Assembly (NCBI GenBank): GCA_012961755.1
Contig: DTYS01000142.1
Coordinates: forward strand, 1 to 16,648
DNA: 16,648 nt
Reading direction: 5' to 3'
Source of the DNA: Candidatus Latescibacterota bacterium
GTDB taxonomy: Bacteria > Latescibacterota > 4484-107 > B68-G9
Of the stretch, positions 1 through 7,595 are shown in pieces. Numbering within the stretch: position 1 is the first letter of the stretch; each line of letters begins with the position of its first letter. Below the pieces are notes generated by a model. That model was not told the origin of the DNA. It made no database searches and was given only the letters and a program-made list of their open reading frames with translations. The position numbers and the translations under genes are program-made.

Positions 1-466
1 TCATGACCAGCTTCCCGATATCGTGCAGAAGTCCGGCGGTAAAGGCCTCCCCGCTTACCTGATATCCATACATCCTGGCCAACATCCTCGCCGCCACCCC
101 ACATCCTATGGAGTGCTCCCAGAAGCGCATGACGTCGAAGTACCCGTCCACCTCCCTCGAGAAGCTCTCTATCACGGATATCCCGATGACCAGGTTCTTC
201 ACGACGTCGAAACCCAAGACCACTACGGCCAAATTCACGGTGGATATGGGCTGGGGAAAGGCGTAGAACGCGGAGTTGGCCAGCTTTAGCACCTTGGCCG
301 TGAGCACCTGGTCGCTGGATATGAGCCTTCCGAGCTGGGCGGCCGAGGTCCTGGGGTTGTCCAACATCTCCAACATCTTGGCCACGACCGTGGGAAGGGT
401 GGGCAGGTTGATTATGCTTCTGGTTATGCGGCGGATCTCGTCCCTCGAAAAGAACCTCTCCAACAA
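1..466 (-). CDS. HDOD-domain protein, N-terminal part (runs off the left edge)
   Basis: The gene is open from a TTG start to the window edge, giving 155 residues. HDOD domains are HD-superfamily relatives that usually act as signalling or regulatory modules, often linked to motility. Seen here: an N-terminal LPTLP stretch (residues 21-25), the typical KVLKLANSAFY segment (58-68), a FWEHS motif (115-119) and an LLHDIGK motif (146-152). The missing C-terminus could hold only the rest of the HDOD domain or a further output domain. TTG at 466 is chosen because a GAGGAGG site lies just upstream and overlaps the stop codon of the 99-residue gene; TTG at 463 is equally possible. It is probably the next gene of the flagellar unit. 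The domain call is firm; the specific function is unknown. Confidence 0.85.
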   Translation of the reverse strand, partial: MLERFFSRDEIRRITRSIINLPTLPTVVAKMLEMLDNPRTSAAQLGRLISSDQVLTAKVLKLANSAFYAFPQPISTVNLAVVVLGFDVVKNLVIGISVIESFSREVDGYFDVMRFWEHSIGCGVAARMLARMYGYQVSGEAFTAGLLHDIGKLVM

Positions 467-469
467 AGG

Positions 470-477
470 CCCTCCTC
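470..477 (-). promoter_or_regulatory. Ribosome binding site deciding the TTG start of the HDOD gene
   Basis: The minus strand reads GAGGAGGG directly before TTG-TTG. It overlaps the TGA stop (476-478) of the preceding small gene, which suggests translational coupling. No ATG or GTG start fits this site. Confidence 0.6.
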
Positions 478-775
478 AAGCTAAAATATCTATAACTTGG
501 CCCTTCAATGCAAGTCCTTTCCCCCCCTCCCTCCTTTCCTTACCTCCACCCTCGGGGTTCCTCCTTCCCCTACCCTCCCTCTCCTCTACCTTCCCCTCCT
601 CACCCCTCGGGGGGGGAGGAGGCCTGCGGACGCGGACCTCCTCCTGCTGTTGCATGTGAGCCGCCGAGCGGTACTGATCCTCGGTCGGCCGACCCTGTTG
701 CACCTGCACTATCTCTTCCGCGGCGAAGCTCTTAGGTACGACCTGCTGCAGCCCGGACGACGTCCCCGGTGGCAT
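476..775 (-). CDS. Small charged protein of unknown function downstream of fliA
   Basis: A 99-residue product with no recognised domain. The first ~45 residues are Gln-rich and probably helical (LQQVV, VQVQQ, MQQQEE). The middle is a low-complexity stretch with five prolines (52-56) followed by Glu/Arg/Gly-rich sequence, and it ends in a short hydrophobic tail, KGQVIDILA. There is no signal peptide or membrane segment. It is accepted as a gene because an AGGTGAT ribosome binding site lies at 781-787, it starts 12 bases after the fliA stop, and it fills the gap before the next gene. From memory, short charged proteins with a VID(I)-type C-terminus follow sigma-28 genes in other bacteria, but I cannot verify homology. 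The reading frame contains a run of eight C (609-616) and a run of seven G (521-527 on the coding strand), so its length depends on those runs being correct. Confidence 0.65.
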   Translation of the reverse strand: MPPGTSSGLQQVVPKSFAAEEIVQVQQGRPTEDQYRSAAHMQQQEEVRVRRPPPPPRGEEGKVEEREGRGRRNPEGGGKERREGGKGLALKGQVIDILA

Positions 776-787
776 GGGCCATCACCT

Positions 788-1528
788 CTATATCGCTTCT
801 GTGACCATATATCTCCTCATCTTAGCCCTCAGCCTCAGGAGCGCCTCCGAATGTAACTGCGAGACCCTGGAATCCGACACCCCTAAGACCTCCCCTATCT
901 CCTTCAGCGTCAACCCTTCGTAGTAATAAAGAACTATCACGTTCCTGTGCCTTTCCGGCAGGGAACGGATCGCCTCCATCAAGAGCTCCTCCATCTCCCC
1001 CCTCTCGGCCGACTCGGACGGGTCCTCCCCGGGTGCCCTCAGCACTTCCTCTAAGTTGGCCTCATCCCGCCGCAGTGGCATCAGGATCGGCCGCACCTCC
1101 TCTAAAGCGCTTCTGTAGAGCTTCAGGGGGACCCCAAGCCTTTCGGCCACTTCCTCCTCCGAGGGAGACCGCCCCAATTCCCCCTCCAACTCGGATATGG
1201 CCTCCTCTATCCGTTTGGCCCTATGTCTGGCATTCCTCGGCATCCATCCCATCTTCCTCAGCCCGTCAAGTACGGCCCCCCTCACCTTCCGGACGGCGTA
1301 AGCTTCGAACGTCCCCTTGGAGGGATCGAACCGGTCGACAGCCTGGATCAACCCCATGATCCCCAGGTCGAACAGGTCATCACCGTCCATCACCGAGGAG
1401 GAAGGGATCCGCATGCGCTCCACAGTGCGCTGGACCAGAGGTACATACCGGAGTATCAGGCGTTCCCTTATCCCTGGGTCCCGGGTCTCGAGGAACGCGC
1501 TCCAAAGGTCTTCCATCCTATCCTCCAT
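788..1528 (-). CDS. fliA: Flagellar RNA polymerase sigma-28 factor, FliA/WhiG family
   Basis: A 246-residue sigma factor that directs RNA polymerase to late flagellar promoters (typically flagellin, chemotaxis and motor accessory genes). Regions are in order: sigma region 2 at about residues 20-92, including the DLFDLGIMGLIQAVDRFD core binding part and the promoter-melting/-10 part around 73-90; region 3 at about 98-150; and region 4 at about 183-237, with a helix-turn-helix LTLKEIGEVLGVSDSRVSQL near 206-225. Region 1.1 is absent, as expected for this family, and the length is normal. ATG at 1528 shares one base with the stop of the preceding gene (TGATG), so translation is probably coupled; ATG at 1516 is an alternative start. 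The anti-sigma factor FlgM is not in the window. Confidence 0.95.
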   Translation of the reverse strand: MEDRMEDLWSAFLETRDPGIRERLILRYVPLVQRTVERMRIPSSSVMDGDDLFDLGIMGLIQAVDRFDPSKGTFEAYAVRKVRGAVLDGLRKMGWMPRNARHRAKRIEEAISELEGELGRSPSEEEVAERLGVPLKLYRSALEEVRPILMPLRRDEANLEEVLRAPGEDPSESAERGEMEELLMEAIRSLPERHRNVIVLYYYEGLTLKEIGEVLGVSDSRVSQLHSEALLRLRAKMRRYMVTEAI

Positions 1529-1728
1529 CAGCTCTCTTTATGCTCTACCTCAGGTCTTCCCAGAATCTGGAACAGGGCCTCCAATAGGACGAGGGCAGCT
1601 CCGGAGGAGACCCCCAACACGACGCCCGCCCGTATCAGGGATTCTAAGGGCGAGACGCCGGAGATGAGGGAGAGTATCAGGGCCATCGCCCCGGCCAATC
1701 CTCCGAAGCCCCATACGATGTCCTTCAT
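1528..1728 (-). CDS. Small two-helix membrane protein of unknown function between flhG and fliA
   Basis: A 66-residue product with two hydrophobic segments, about residues 5-24 and 31-55, and a short charged tail (EVEHKES). It has no recognised family. The ATG overlaps the flhG stop by four bases (ATGA), and its own stop shares one base with the fliA start, so it sits inside a tightly coupled unit and is very likely translated. The position suggests a role tied to flagellar placement or late-gene control, but this is only inference from neighbours. Segment boundaries were judged by eye. Confidence 0.7.
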   Translation of the reverse strand: MKDIVWGFGGLAGAMALILSLISGVSPLESLIRAGVVLGVSSGAALVLLEALFQILGRPEVEHKES

Positions 1729-2594
1729 AACTCTATTCCTCCCTTGCTTCTAAGTATAAATAACCTTCGTATCCACGAACCCCTCCGCTCCTCGGGCATC
1801 CCGGATAACCTCCTGGCCATCCTGCGGACACAGGAACTGGCCTTGGAGTCCGGATAAGCCAGGAGGAAGGGGCGCTGTTCCGCCACGGCCTTAGACACGC
1901 TCGAATCTTCCAGGACGAACCCGGAGAACATCACCTTAAGCCCCAAGAAATGCCTTATCACCTGGTTGAGCTTGCCGAAGACCTCCTCGGCCTCGGACTG
2001 GGACCTAACCCGGTTTATCACCAAATGGATAGGTACCTCCCCCCTTTGGGAGGATACGACCTTAACCATAGCATACGCGTCCACCACGGCCGTGGGCTCG
2101 GGCGTCGTCACGATGACGACATCGTCCGTGCTCAGAGCCATATCCAATACTCCCCTGGAAAGCCCCGCCGCCGTGTCCACCACCACGACGTCTGCCTCCT
2201 CCTCTATCGCCGTCAAGGCCTCCCCCAACCTCGCCCAAGTCCGATCTTCGGCCATCAAGAGCTCCGTCACCCCGGAGCTTGCCGGCACCAGATTTATTCC
2301 CATGGGCCCTTGCAGGATGACTTCCTCCAGGGGACATTCCCCTAAGACGAAGTCCCTGAGGGTCTGGTTCGGCTTTATCCCCAAGAGCACGTCCAAATTG
2401 GCCAGGTGTACATCCGCGTCCACAAGGAAGACCTTCCTACCCAGCTCCGCGAAGGCCAGGGAAAGGTTCAAGGCGAGGTTGGATTTCCCTACACCTCCCT
2501 TACCGCTCGTCACGGTGAAGGACTTGGCCCTCCTTTCAGATGCGTTCCTGTGGGCCGAAAACAGCTCACGAAGATGTCTCGCCTGTTCCTCCAT
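1725..2594 (-). CDS. flhG: FlhG (MinD-like/YlxH) ATPase controlling flagellar number
   Basis: A 289-residue MinD/ParA-type ATPase that works with FlhF at the membrane to limit flagellar number and help assemble the switch complex. Seen: deviant Walker A SGKGGVGKS at 30-38, the VDADVHLANLD switch segment at 58-68, and a Walker B-like VVVVDTAAG at 136-144. The N-terminus reads EQARHLR (3-9), which fits the DQAxxLR motif known in FlhG as the helix that stimulates the FlhF GTPase. The C-terminal basic stretch (SWIRRLFILRSKGG) fits a membrane-targeting helix, as in MinD. ATG is preceded by GGAGG at suitable spacing, 18 bases after flhF. The stop overlaps the next gene by four bases. Confidence 0.93.
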   Translation of the reverse strand: MEEQARHLRELFSAHRNASERRAKSFTVTSGKGGVGKSNLALNLSLAFAELGRKVFLVDADVHLANLDVLLGIKPNQTLRDFVLGECPLEEVILQGPMGINLVPASSGVTELLMAEDRTWARLGEALTAIEEEADVVVVDTAAGLSRGVLDMALSTDDVVIVTTPEPTAVVDAYAMVKVVSSQRGEVPIHLVINRVRSQSEAEEVFGKLNQVIRHFLGLKVMFSGFVLEDSSVSKAVAEQRPFLLAYPDSKASSCVRRMARRLSGMPEERRGSWIRRLFILRSKGGIEL

Positions 2595-2612
2595 GTTTCC
2601 TCCGAAGGGCTC

Positions 2613-3698
2613 TTAAGGGCGTCTAAGGGGCGATCCCTCCAAGAGGATCCCGGCCAAAAGCTCCGGAGTGGCCTGATGTAAGTCCTCCGGTATCCTCGGA
2701 CCGTCCGAAATGTAGGAAAGGGCCTTTCCGGTCGCGTAGGCCACGTTCAATATTGTGCCGGGACTTATCGTCTCATCGAGCTTGGTGAAGAGCAGGTGAC
2801 TCACGGGAAGCCCCCCGAACTTACGCACAGCTTCCATTATATCCCCTTCCTTAGCGTTCGCGGCTAAGACCAAGTGGACCTCGTCCGGGCCTATACCCTT
2901 CACGATCTCGTCCACCTCCCCTACGCCAGGAGTATCCACCAAGATTACGTCCATATCCTCTAACGACCGTATCGCCTCCTCTGCTTCGTCCGGACCGTAC
3001 GCCACCTTCAGCGGCATCCCAGCGACTATGGAAAAGGACCTCATCTGCTCCATGGCCCCTATGCGGTAGGTATCCAGGGACACCAATCCCACCTTCCATT
3101 CCTTCGCGAGCTTATAACGCACAGCGAGCTTCTGCAGACATGTGGTCTTCCCCATGCCGGAGGGCCCTATAAAGGCGATCACCCTGGCGCCGTCGTCCCC
3201 GTATACGGGGACGACCTTGCCCAGCCATTCCTTGAGACATCCCTTCACCTGCACGTAAGCCTCCCAATCCACGCCGTCGCCGCTTTCCAAGAGCCACCTC
3301 TCCGCGATCCCCCTTTCCACACCCCTACCCACGAGGACCCCACACCACCTCCCCTGAGGCCCGTACAACCCCGCCTCCTCCCTCCTACCCATCATGGCCC
3401 TCCTCAGGGCCACCACCTCTTCCTTGAGCTTGGCTATCTCATCCCGACGTTCCCCAGGACTACCCTGTTCCCTGAGTACCTGCTCCCTCCATCGTGTGTA
3501 CGCCTCTATATGCTTCTGGAAGTTCCCCGTCGCGGCCTTAGGGGGGGGATCGTCCACAGCTGCGGTCACCTCTACCTTGCTACCCAGCAGCCCCTTAACA
3601 TGACGGGAGTCCAATATTACCGCGTCCCCACCCAACTCCTCCCTAACCTTCCTGAGGGCCTCCCGCATCGAATTCGCTTGAAAGGTCTTTATCCTCAT
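2613..3698 (-). CDS. flhF: FlhF, SRP-type GTPase for flagellar placement
   Basis: A 361-residue signal-recognition-particle GTPase that marks where flagella are built. Residues 1-50 form the conserved basic N-terminal part (MRIKTFQANSMREAL). About 50-110 is a charged linker. The NG domain follows, with G1 GPSGMGKTT (178-186), DTYRIGAMEQ (209-218), G3 DTPG (255-258), G4 TKLD (305-308) and SDGPRIPEDL (331-340). G3 is unusual: the family normally has DTAGR, whereas here proline replaces alanine and the arginine is missing. No good ribosome binding site lies near ATG 3698 (a GGAG is 15 bases away), but the N-terminal sequence is the standard FlhF start. It lies 30 bases after flhA. A run of eight C (3541-3548) encodes the prolines near residues 51-53. 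Confidence 0.93.
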   Translation of the reverse strand: MRIKTFQANSMREALRKVREELGGDAVILDSRHVKGLLGSKVEVTAAVDDPPPKAATGNFQKHIEAYTRWREQVLREQGSPGERRDEIAKLKEEVVALRRAMMGRREEAGLYGPQGRWCGVLVGRGVERGIAERWLLESGDGVDWEAYVQVKGCLKEWLGKVVPVYGDDGARVIAFIGPSGMGKTTCLQKLAVRYKLAKEWKVGLVSLDTYRIGAMEQMRSFSIVAGMPLKVAYGPDEAEEAIRSLEDMDVILVDTPGVGEVDEIVKGIGPDEVHLVLAANAKEGDIMEAVRKFGGLPVSHLLFTKLDETISPGTILNVAYATGKALSYISDGPRIPEDLHQATPELLAGILLEGSPLRRP

Positions 3699-3728
3699 CG
3701 TCTGAGATCAAAGCTCCGACTTCGGCGT

Positions 3729-5765
3729 TTAACTCAAGCTCAACATCCTGAACGACCTTACCGAAACGTCCACCGGAACCTCAGCGTAGGATATTACTGG
3801 TATATCCGGGAACTTCGGCTCCACCAACCTCCTGAAGTAAAGCCTCACCTTGGGAGCACATAACACCAGCGGCTGGAATCCTTCGTCCGCCATGTCCTCC
3901 GCCAACTCCCCCAACCTCCCATATAGCTTCTGTAGCTGTTCGGGTGGGAGGACCGACGCCCTACCTTGGGCTATAAGCTCGGAGTGCTGGGAGAGGGCTT
4001 GCTCCAAGTTAGGATCTAATGTTATCCCCACTAAGGTCTTATCCTCCCCAACGTAGGCCGAGCATATGGTCCTTCCTAAGGCCTGGCGTACATATTCCGT
4101 CAGCATGTCCGGGTCCTGCACCGCCGAAGCGTGATCCGCCAAAGTCTCCAATATCGTCACCATATCCCTTATCGGAACCTTCTCCTTGAGCAGGTTCTGG
4201 AGGACCTTCTGCACCCCGCCTAAGTTCATAAGACCGGGCACGAGCTCGTCCACGACCGCAGGATACTGCTTCTTCACATTGTCCAAGAGGTTCTGGACGT
4301 CCTGCCTTGAAAGGAGCCTGTGGGCGTGAGCCTTCAGGACCTCAGAGAGGTGGGTGGCCAACACTGCGGGTGCCTCCACTACGGTGTATCCAGCGAACTC
4401 GGCCTTCTCCCTGTCCCCCTCGGATATCCACACCGCTTCCAGCCCGAAGGCGGGCTCCCTGACCCTCCTTCCCGGAATCTCCTCCGTCGCTGTCCCAGGG
4501 TTTAGAGCTAAATACTGCCCGACCGTCAACTCACCCCTGGCCACCTCCTCCCCCCATATCAGGATGACGTAGTTGTCCGGCTTAAGCTGGATGTTGTCGC
4601 GTATCCTGATAGGGGGCACGAGCACCCCAAGCTCCAGGGCCAACTCCTTCCTTATGTGCACCACCCTATCCAGGAGGTCCCCACCCTGCTCCACGTCCAC
4701 GATGGGTATCAGCCCGTACCCTATCTCCACCTCCACCGGATCGACCCTCAGGTAGTCCACCATATCCTCCTTAGGGACTTCCTGAGCCGGGGCCTCCTCC
4801 TCAGGAGGAGCTTCCGTCCTCCTCGCCGTGTATCCCACGGCCCCGACCACCGCCGCGAGCGTCAAGAAGGGTACCGTGGGCATACCCGGCATGATCCCTA
4901 GGACGACCAGGACCCCGGAGGCCACGAGGGTCGCCTTCGGATGTGATAGTATCTGAAAGGTTACGTCCCTCCCGAGGTTCGCCTCCGCGGCCGCCCTCGA
5001 GACCAATATCCCAGCGGAAGTTGATATCATCAGGGCAGGTATCTGGGACACGAGTCCGTCCCCTACGGTGAGGACGGTGTAAGTGTGAATGGCCTGGGAA
5101 AGCCCCATCCCCTTCTGCGCTACCCCTACGAAGAATCCCCCCACTATATCTATCGCCGTTATTATCAAACCTGCTATGGCATCCCCCCTCACGAACTTGC
5201 TCGCACCGTCCATAGCGCCGTAGAAGTCCGCCTCCCTGGCTACATCCTCCCTCCGCCTCCTCGCCTCCCTCTCGTCTATGAGCCCAGCGTTGAGGTCCGC
5301 ATCTATGCTCATCTGCTTGCCCGGCATAGCGTCCAGGGTGAACCTCGCCGCCACCTCCGCTATCCTTCCGGCTCCCCTCGTGATGACCACGAAGTTGATC
5401 AATACGAGTATCAGAAATATCACGAGCCCCAGGGCATAGTTCCCCTTGACCACGAAGCTTCCGAAGGCCTGTATCACGCGTCCTGCGTAGGCATCCCCGA
5501 GTATCAGCCTCGTCGAGGCCACGTTGAGGGAGAGCCTGGACAAGGTCAGGACCAGAAGCAGGCTCGGGAACGTGGAGAACTCCAAGGGCCTTACGGTATA
5601 CATGGAGACGAGCAGCACAATAAGGGCCAGGGATATGTTCAAGGTCAACAGCAGGTCAAGGAGGAAGGGAGGCATCGGCACGGTCATAACGATCAGTATC
5701 GCTACGACCCCCACCGCGACGATCAAATCCCCCTTAGCCGATATCCTCCCAAGCAGGCCGTTCAT
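3729..5765 (-). CDS. flhA: FlhA, flagellar type III export gate protein
   Basis: A 678-residue inner-membrane export-gate component, the usual family length. The N-terminal half is a hydrophobic domain with several membrane helices (starting near 14-36, 38-57, 66-82, 106-128, 195-214, 235-256, 278-310). The conserved cytoplasmic loop between helices carries RFTLDAMPGKQMSIDADLNAG (about 141-161) and DFYGAMDGASKFVRGDA (180-196), hallmarks of FlhA. A charged linker (about 315-340) leads to the C-terminal cytoplasmic domain, which forms the nonameric docking ring for chaperone-substrate complexes. ATG overlaps the flhB stop by four bases, with an AGAGGGG site upstream. No key part is missing. Confidence 0.97.
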   Translation of the reverse strand: MNGLLGRISAKGDLIVAVGVVAILIVMTVPMPPFLLDLLLTLNISLALIVLLVSMYTVRPLEFSTFPSLLLVLTLSRLSLNVASTRLILGDAYAGRVIQAFGSFVVKGNYALGLVIFLILVLINFVVITRGAGRIAEVAARFTLDAMPGKQMSIDADLNAGLIDEREARRRREDVAREADFYGAMDGASKFVRGDAIAGLIITAIDIVGGFFVGVAQKGMGLSQAIHTYTVLTVGDGLVSQIPALMISTSAGILVSRAAAEANLGRDVTFQILSHPKATLVASGVLVVLGIMPGMPTVPFLTLAAVVGAVGYTARRTEAPPEEEAPAQEVPKEDMVDYLRVDPVEVEIGYGLIPIVDVEQGGDLLDRVVHIRKELALELGVLVPPIRIRDNIQLKPDNYVILIWGEEVARGELTVGQYLALNPGTATEEIPGRRVREPAFGLEAVWISEGDREKAEFAGYTVVEAPAVLATHLSEVLKAHAHRLLSRQDVQNLLDNVKKQYPAVVDELVPGLMNLGGVQKVLQNLLKEKVPIRDMVTILETLADHASAVQDPDMLTEYVRQALGRTICSAYVGEDKTLVGITLDPNLEQALSQHSELIAQGRASVLPPEQLQKLYGRLGELAEDMADEGFQPLVLCAPKVRLYFRRLVEPKFPDIPVISYAEVPVDVSVRSFRMLSLS

Positions 5766-6820
5766 GCTTCCCCTCTAAGTTTGTAGACGTATGCCAATAC
5801 CTTCGCCACGGCCTGGTAGAGCTCCACCGGGATCTGTTGGCCCACGTCCACCCTTCTGTAGAGCAACCTTGCCAAGGGTGGGTCCTCCACTATCGGCACG
5901 CCGTGTTCCGAGGCAACCTTCCTTATACGTTCGGCGAGCTTCCTGGCGCCCTTAGCCACGACCTCCGGAGCCTCCATCCTCCCGGGCTTGTACGTAAGGG
6001 CGACCGCCAGGAGGGTCGGGTTCGTGACCACCACATCCGCCTTCGGGACGGCCTGCATCATCCTGCGGCGTGCGAGCTGCCTTTGGAGGCTCCTGATCCT
6101 CGCCCTCACCAAAGGGTCACCCTCCGTCTGCCTGGACTCCTCCTTCAGTTCCCGCCTGGTCATCCTGAGGTTCCTCTCGTACTCCCACCTCTGGAAGCCG
6201 TAGTCCAAGATGGCCAAGAAGAGCAGCACGACCCCGGACCTCATAAGCACGACGAAGGCAGTGGAGGCTATGAACCCGAGGGCCTCCCCCAGCTCCCAGT
6301 CCGCCATTTCGAAGAACCTATCCATCCTCCCCCTCAAGACCCCGTAAGCCACCCAGCCTACGACGGCGACCTTAAATATCCCCTTGAAAAGTTCAAATAA
6401 TGCCCTCTTAGAGAGGATCCTCTTGAACCCGGCGGCGGGGTTGATCCTGTCCCACCTGGGCACGAGGGGCTCCCCAGAAAATAACACCCCCACCTGGGCG
6501 TAGTTCGCGGCCAATCCGAAGGCGACCGCCGCCGCAAGGACGGGCCCCAGTATACCTCCCAGGATACCGAGCCCCACCAGGGCGCACCTGTGGACCTCCA
6601 CGGGAGTGAGCTTCGCTGTCCCCACCTCCGTCAGGACCCCCCGGACGAGCTCGGCCATATCCTTCAGCATATGCCCTCCCCACACGTACAGTACCGAAGC
6701 CCCTCCCAGAAGCGCCAGGGCGGAGTTGACCTCCATGCTCTTGGCGACGCTCCCGCGCTTCCTCGCCTCCTTCCTCCTCCTCGGAGTGGCCTTTTCCGTC
6801 CTTTCGGCTTCTTCGGGCAT
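5762..6820 (-). CDS. flhB: FlhB, export substrate-specificity switch protein (NPTL variant)
   Basis: A 352-residue export-gate protein that switches secretion from rod/hook to filament substrates. The N-terminus has the family signature ERTEKATPRRRKEARKRGSVAKS (6-28), followed by about four membrane helices (32-50, 80-107, 138-162, 180-205) and a cytoplasmic domain from about 215. The cytoplasmic domain normally cleaves itself between Asn and Pro of an NPTH motif. Here the site reads NPTL (267-270), followed by LAVAL, so Asn and Pro are kept but His is replaced by Leu. The codons AAC CCG ACC CTC are clear. The later EDPPLARLLY segment (312-321) is conserved. GGGAGG precedes the ATG by five bases; fliR ends 11 bases upstream and flhA overlaps at the far end. 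Confidence 0.95.
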   Translation of the reverse strand: MPEEAERTEKATPRRRKEARKRGSVAKSMEVNSALALLGGASVLYVWGGHMLKDMAELVRGVLTEVGTAKLTPVEVHRCALVGLGILGGILGPVLAAAVAFGLAANYAQVGVLFSGEPLVPRWDRINPAAGFKRILSKRALFELFKGIFKVAVVGWVAYGVLRGRMDRFFEMADWELGEALGFIASTAFVVLMRSGVVLLFLAILDYGFQRWEYERNLRMTRRELKEESRQTEGDPLVRARIRSLQRQLARRRMMQAVPKADVVVTNPTLLAVALTYKPGRMEAPEVVAKGARKLAERIRKVASEHGVPIVEDPPLARLLYRRVDVGQQIPVELYQAVAKVLAYVYKLRGEA

Positions 6821-6831
6821 CTACGCCTCCC

Positions 6832-7587
6832 CTAAAATATCGTCCCGAGGTCCCCCGCCAACTGGTGGACCACCTTCGCGAACACATATCCGAAGAGGGG
6901 GAGCGAAAATGCCAAGCAGGCGAGTCCCACCGCTATCGTCAGCGGAAGTCCGACCACGAACACGTTCATCTGGGGTACGGTCCTGGCCAGGACGCCGAGG
7001 GCGACCTTGGACAGCAGGAGGGCGGCTATGACCGGAGCACTGAACTTGAACGCCAACGAGAACACCATCCCCCCCATCCTGACCACGCCTTCCAGAAGTC
7101 CGACGGAAGGGCCCCATTCCCCTAAGGGCACACGTCGGAAGCCCTCGGCCAAGGCCTCGAGGAGCACGTGATGGCCGTCCATGGAAAGGAAGAGGACCCC
7201 TGCCAAAAGCTGCTGGAACTGGCCTACGAGCGGGACCTGCACGTTCGCCTGGGGGTCTATCACGTTTACGACCCCGAAACCCATCTGTATCCCTATAACC
7301 TGTCCGGAAAGCTCCACCCCGTAGAAGAACATCCCGGATATGAATCCGGCCGAAAGCCCGAGTAGTACCTCCTTCAGGGCCATCCCCGAAAGCTGGATCA
7401 TCTCCCCCGGCGGCCTTGCCGAGGTCCGTACGACCGGAAAGAGAGCGAGCGTCAGGAAGAAAGCGGCTCCGAGCTTTACCGGGATCGGGACGCCCCTTGA
7501 GCCGAAGATCGGCATAACCGCCAGCATAGACGCCACCCTCAGGAATCCCAGGAAGAACCATCCCAGCCCCTCCGTAGATATCTCCAT
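6832..7587 (-). CDS. fliR: FliR, flagellar export gate protein
   Basis: A 251-residue integral membrane protein, part of the FliP-FliQ-FliR core channel of the flagellar type III export apparatus. Several hydrophobic helices fill its length. The N-terminal FFLGFLRVASMLAVMPIFGSRGVP stretch and the late RTVPQMNVFVVGLPLTIAVGL stretch are typical of FliR. The length matches the family. ATG 7587 has a GGGGGAG site immediately upstream and follows the fliQ stop by eight bases. A long overlapping frame in the same direction exists but encodes arginine/glycine-rich sequence with no family likeness. Confidence 0.96.
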   Translation of the reverse strand: MEISTEGLGWFFLGFLRVASMLAVMPIFGSRGVPIPVKLGAAFFLTLALFPVVRTSARPPGEMIQLSGMALKEVLLGLSAGFISGMFFYGVELSGQVIGIQMGFGVVNVIDPQANVQVPLVGQFQQLLAGVLFLSMDGHHVLLEALAEGFRRVPLGEWGPSVGLLEGVVRMGGMVFSLAFKFSAPVIAALLLSKVALGVLARTVPQMNVFVVGLPLTIAVGLACLAFSLPLFGYVFAKVVHQLAGDLGTIF

Positions 7588-7595
7588 ATCTCCCC

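Noticed and set aside
508..735. Small plus-strand frames opposite the 99-residue gene
   Set aside because: They encode Pro/Ser repeats from the pyrimidine-rich strand and have no ribosome binding site or context; the minus-strand gene has both.
6821..7561. A 246-codon frame on the minus strand overlapping fliR almost completely
   Set aside because: The product is Arg/Gly-rich with no membrane segments, while the alternative frame gives a canonical FliR with a good ribosome binding site.
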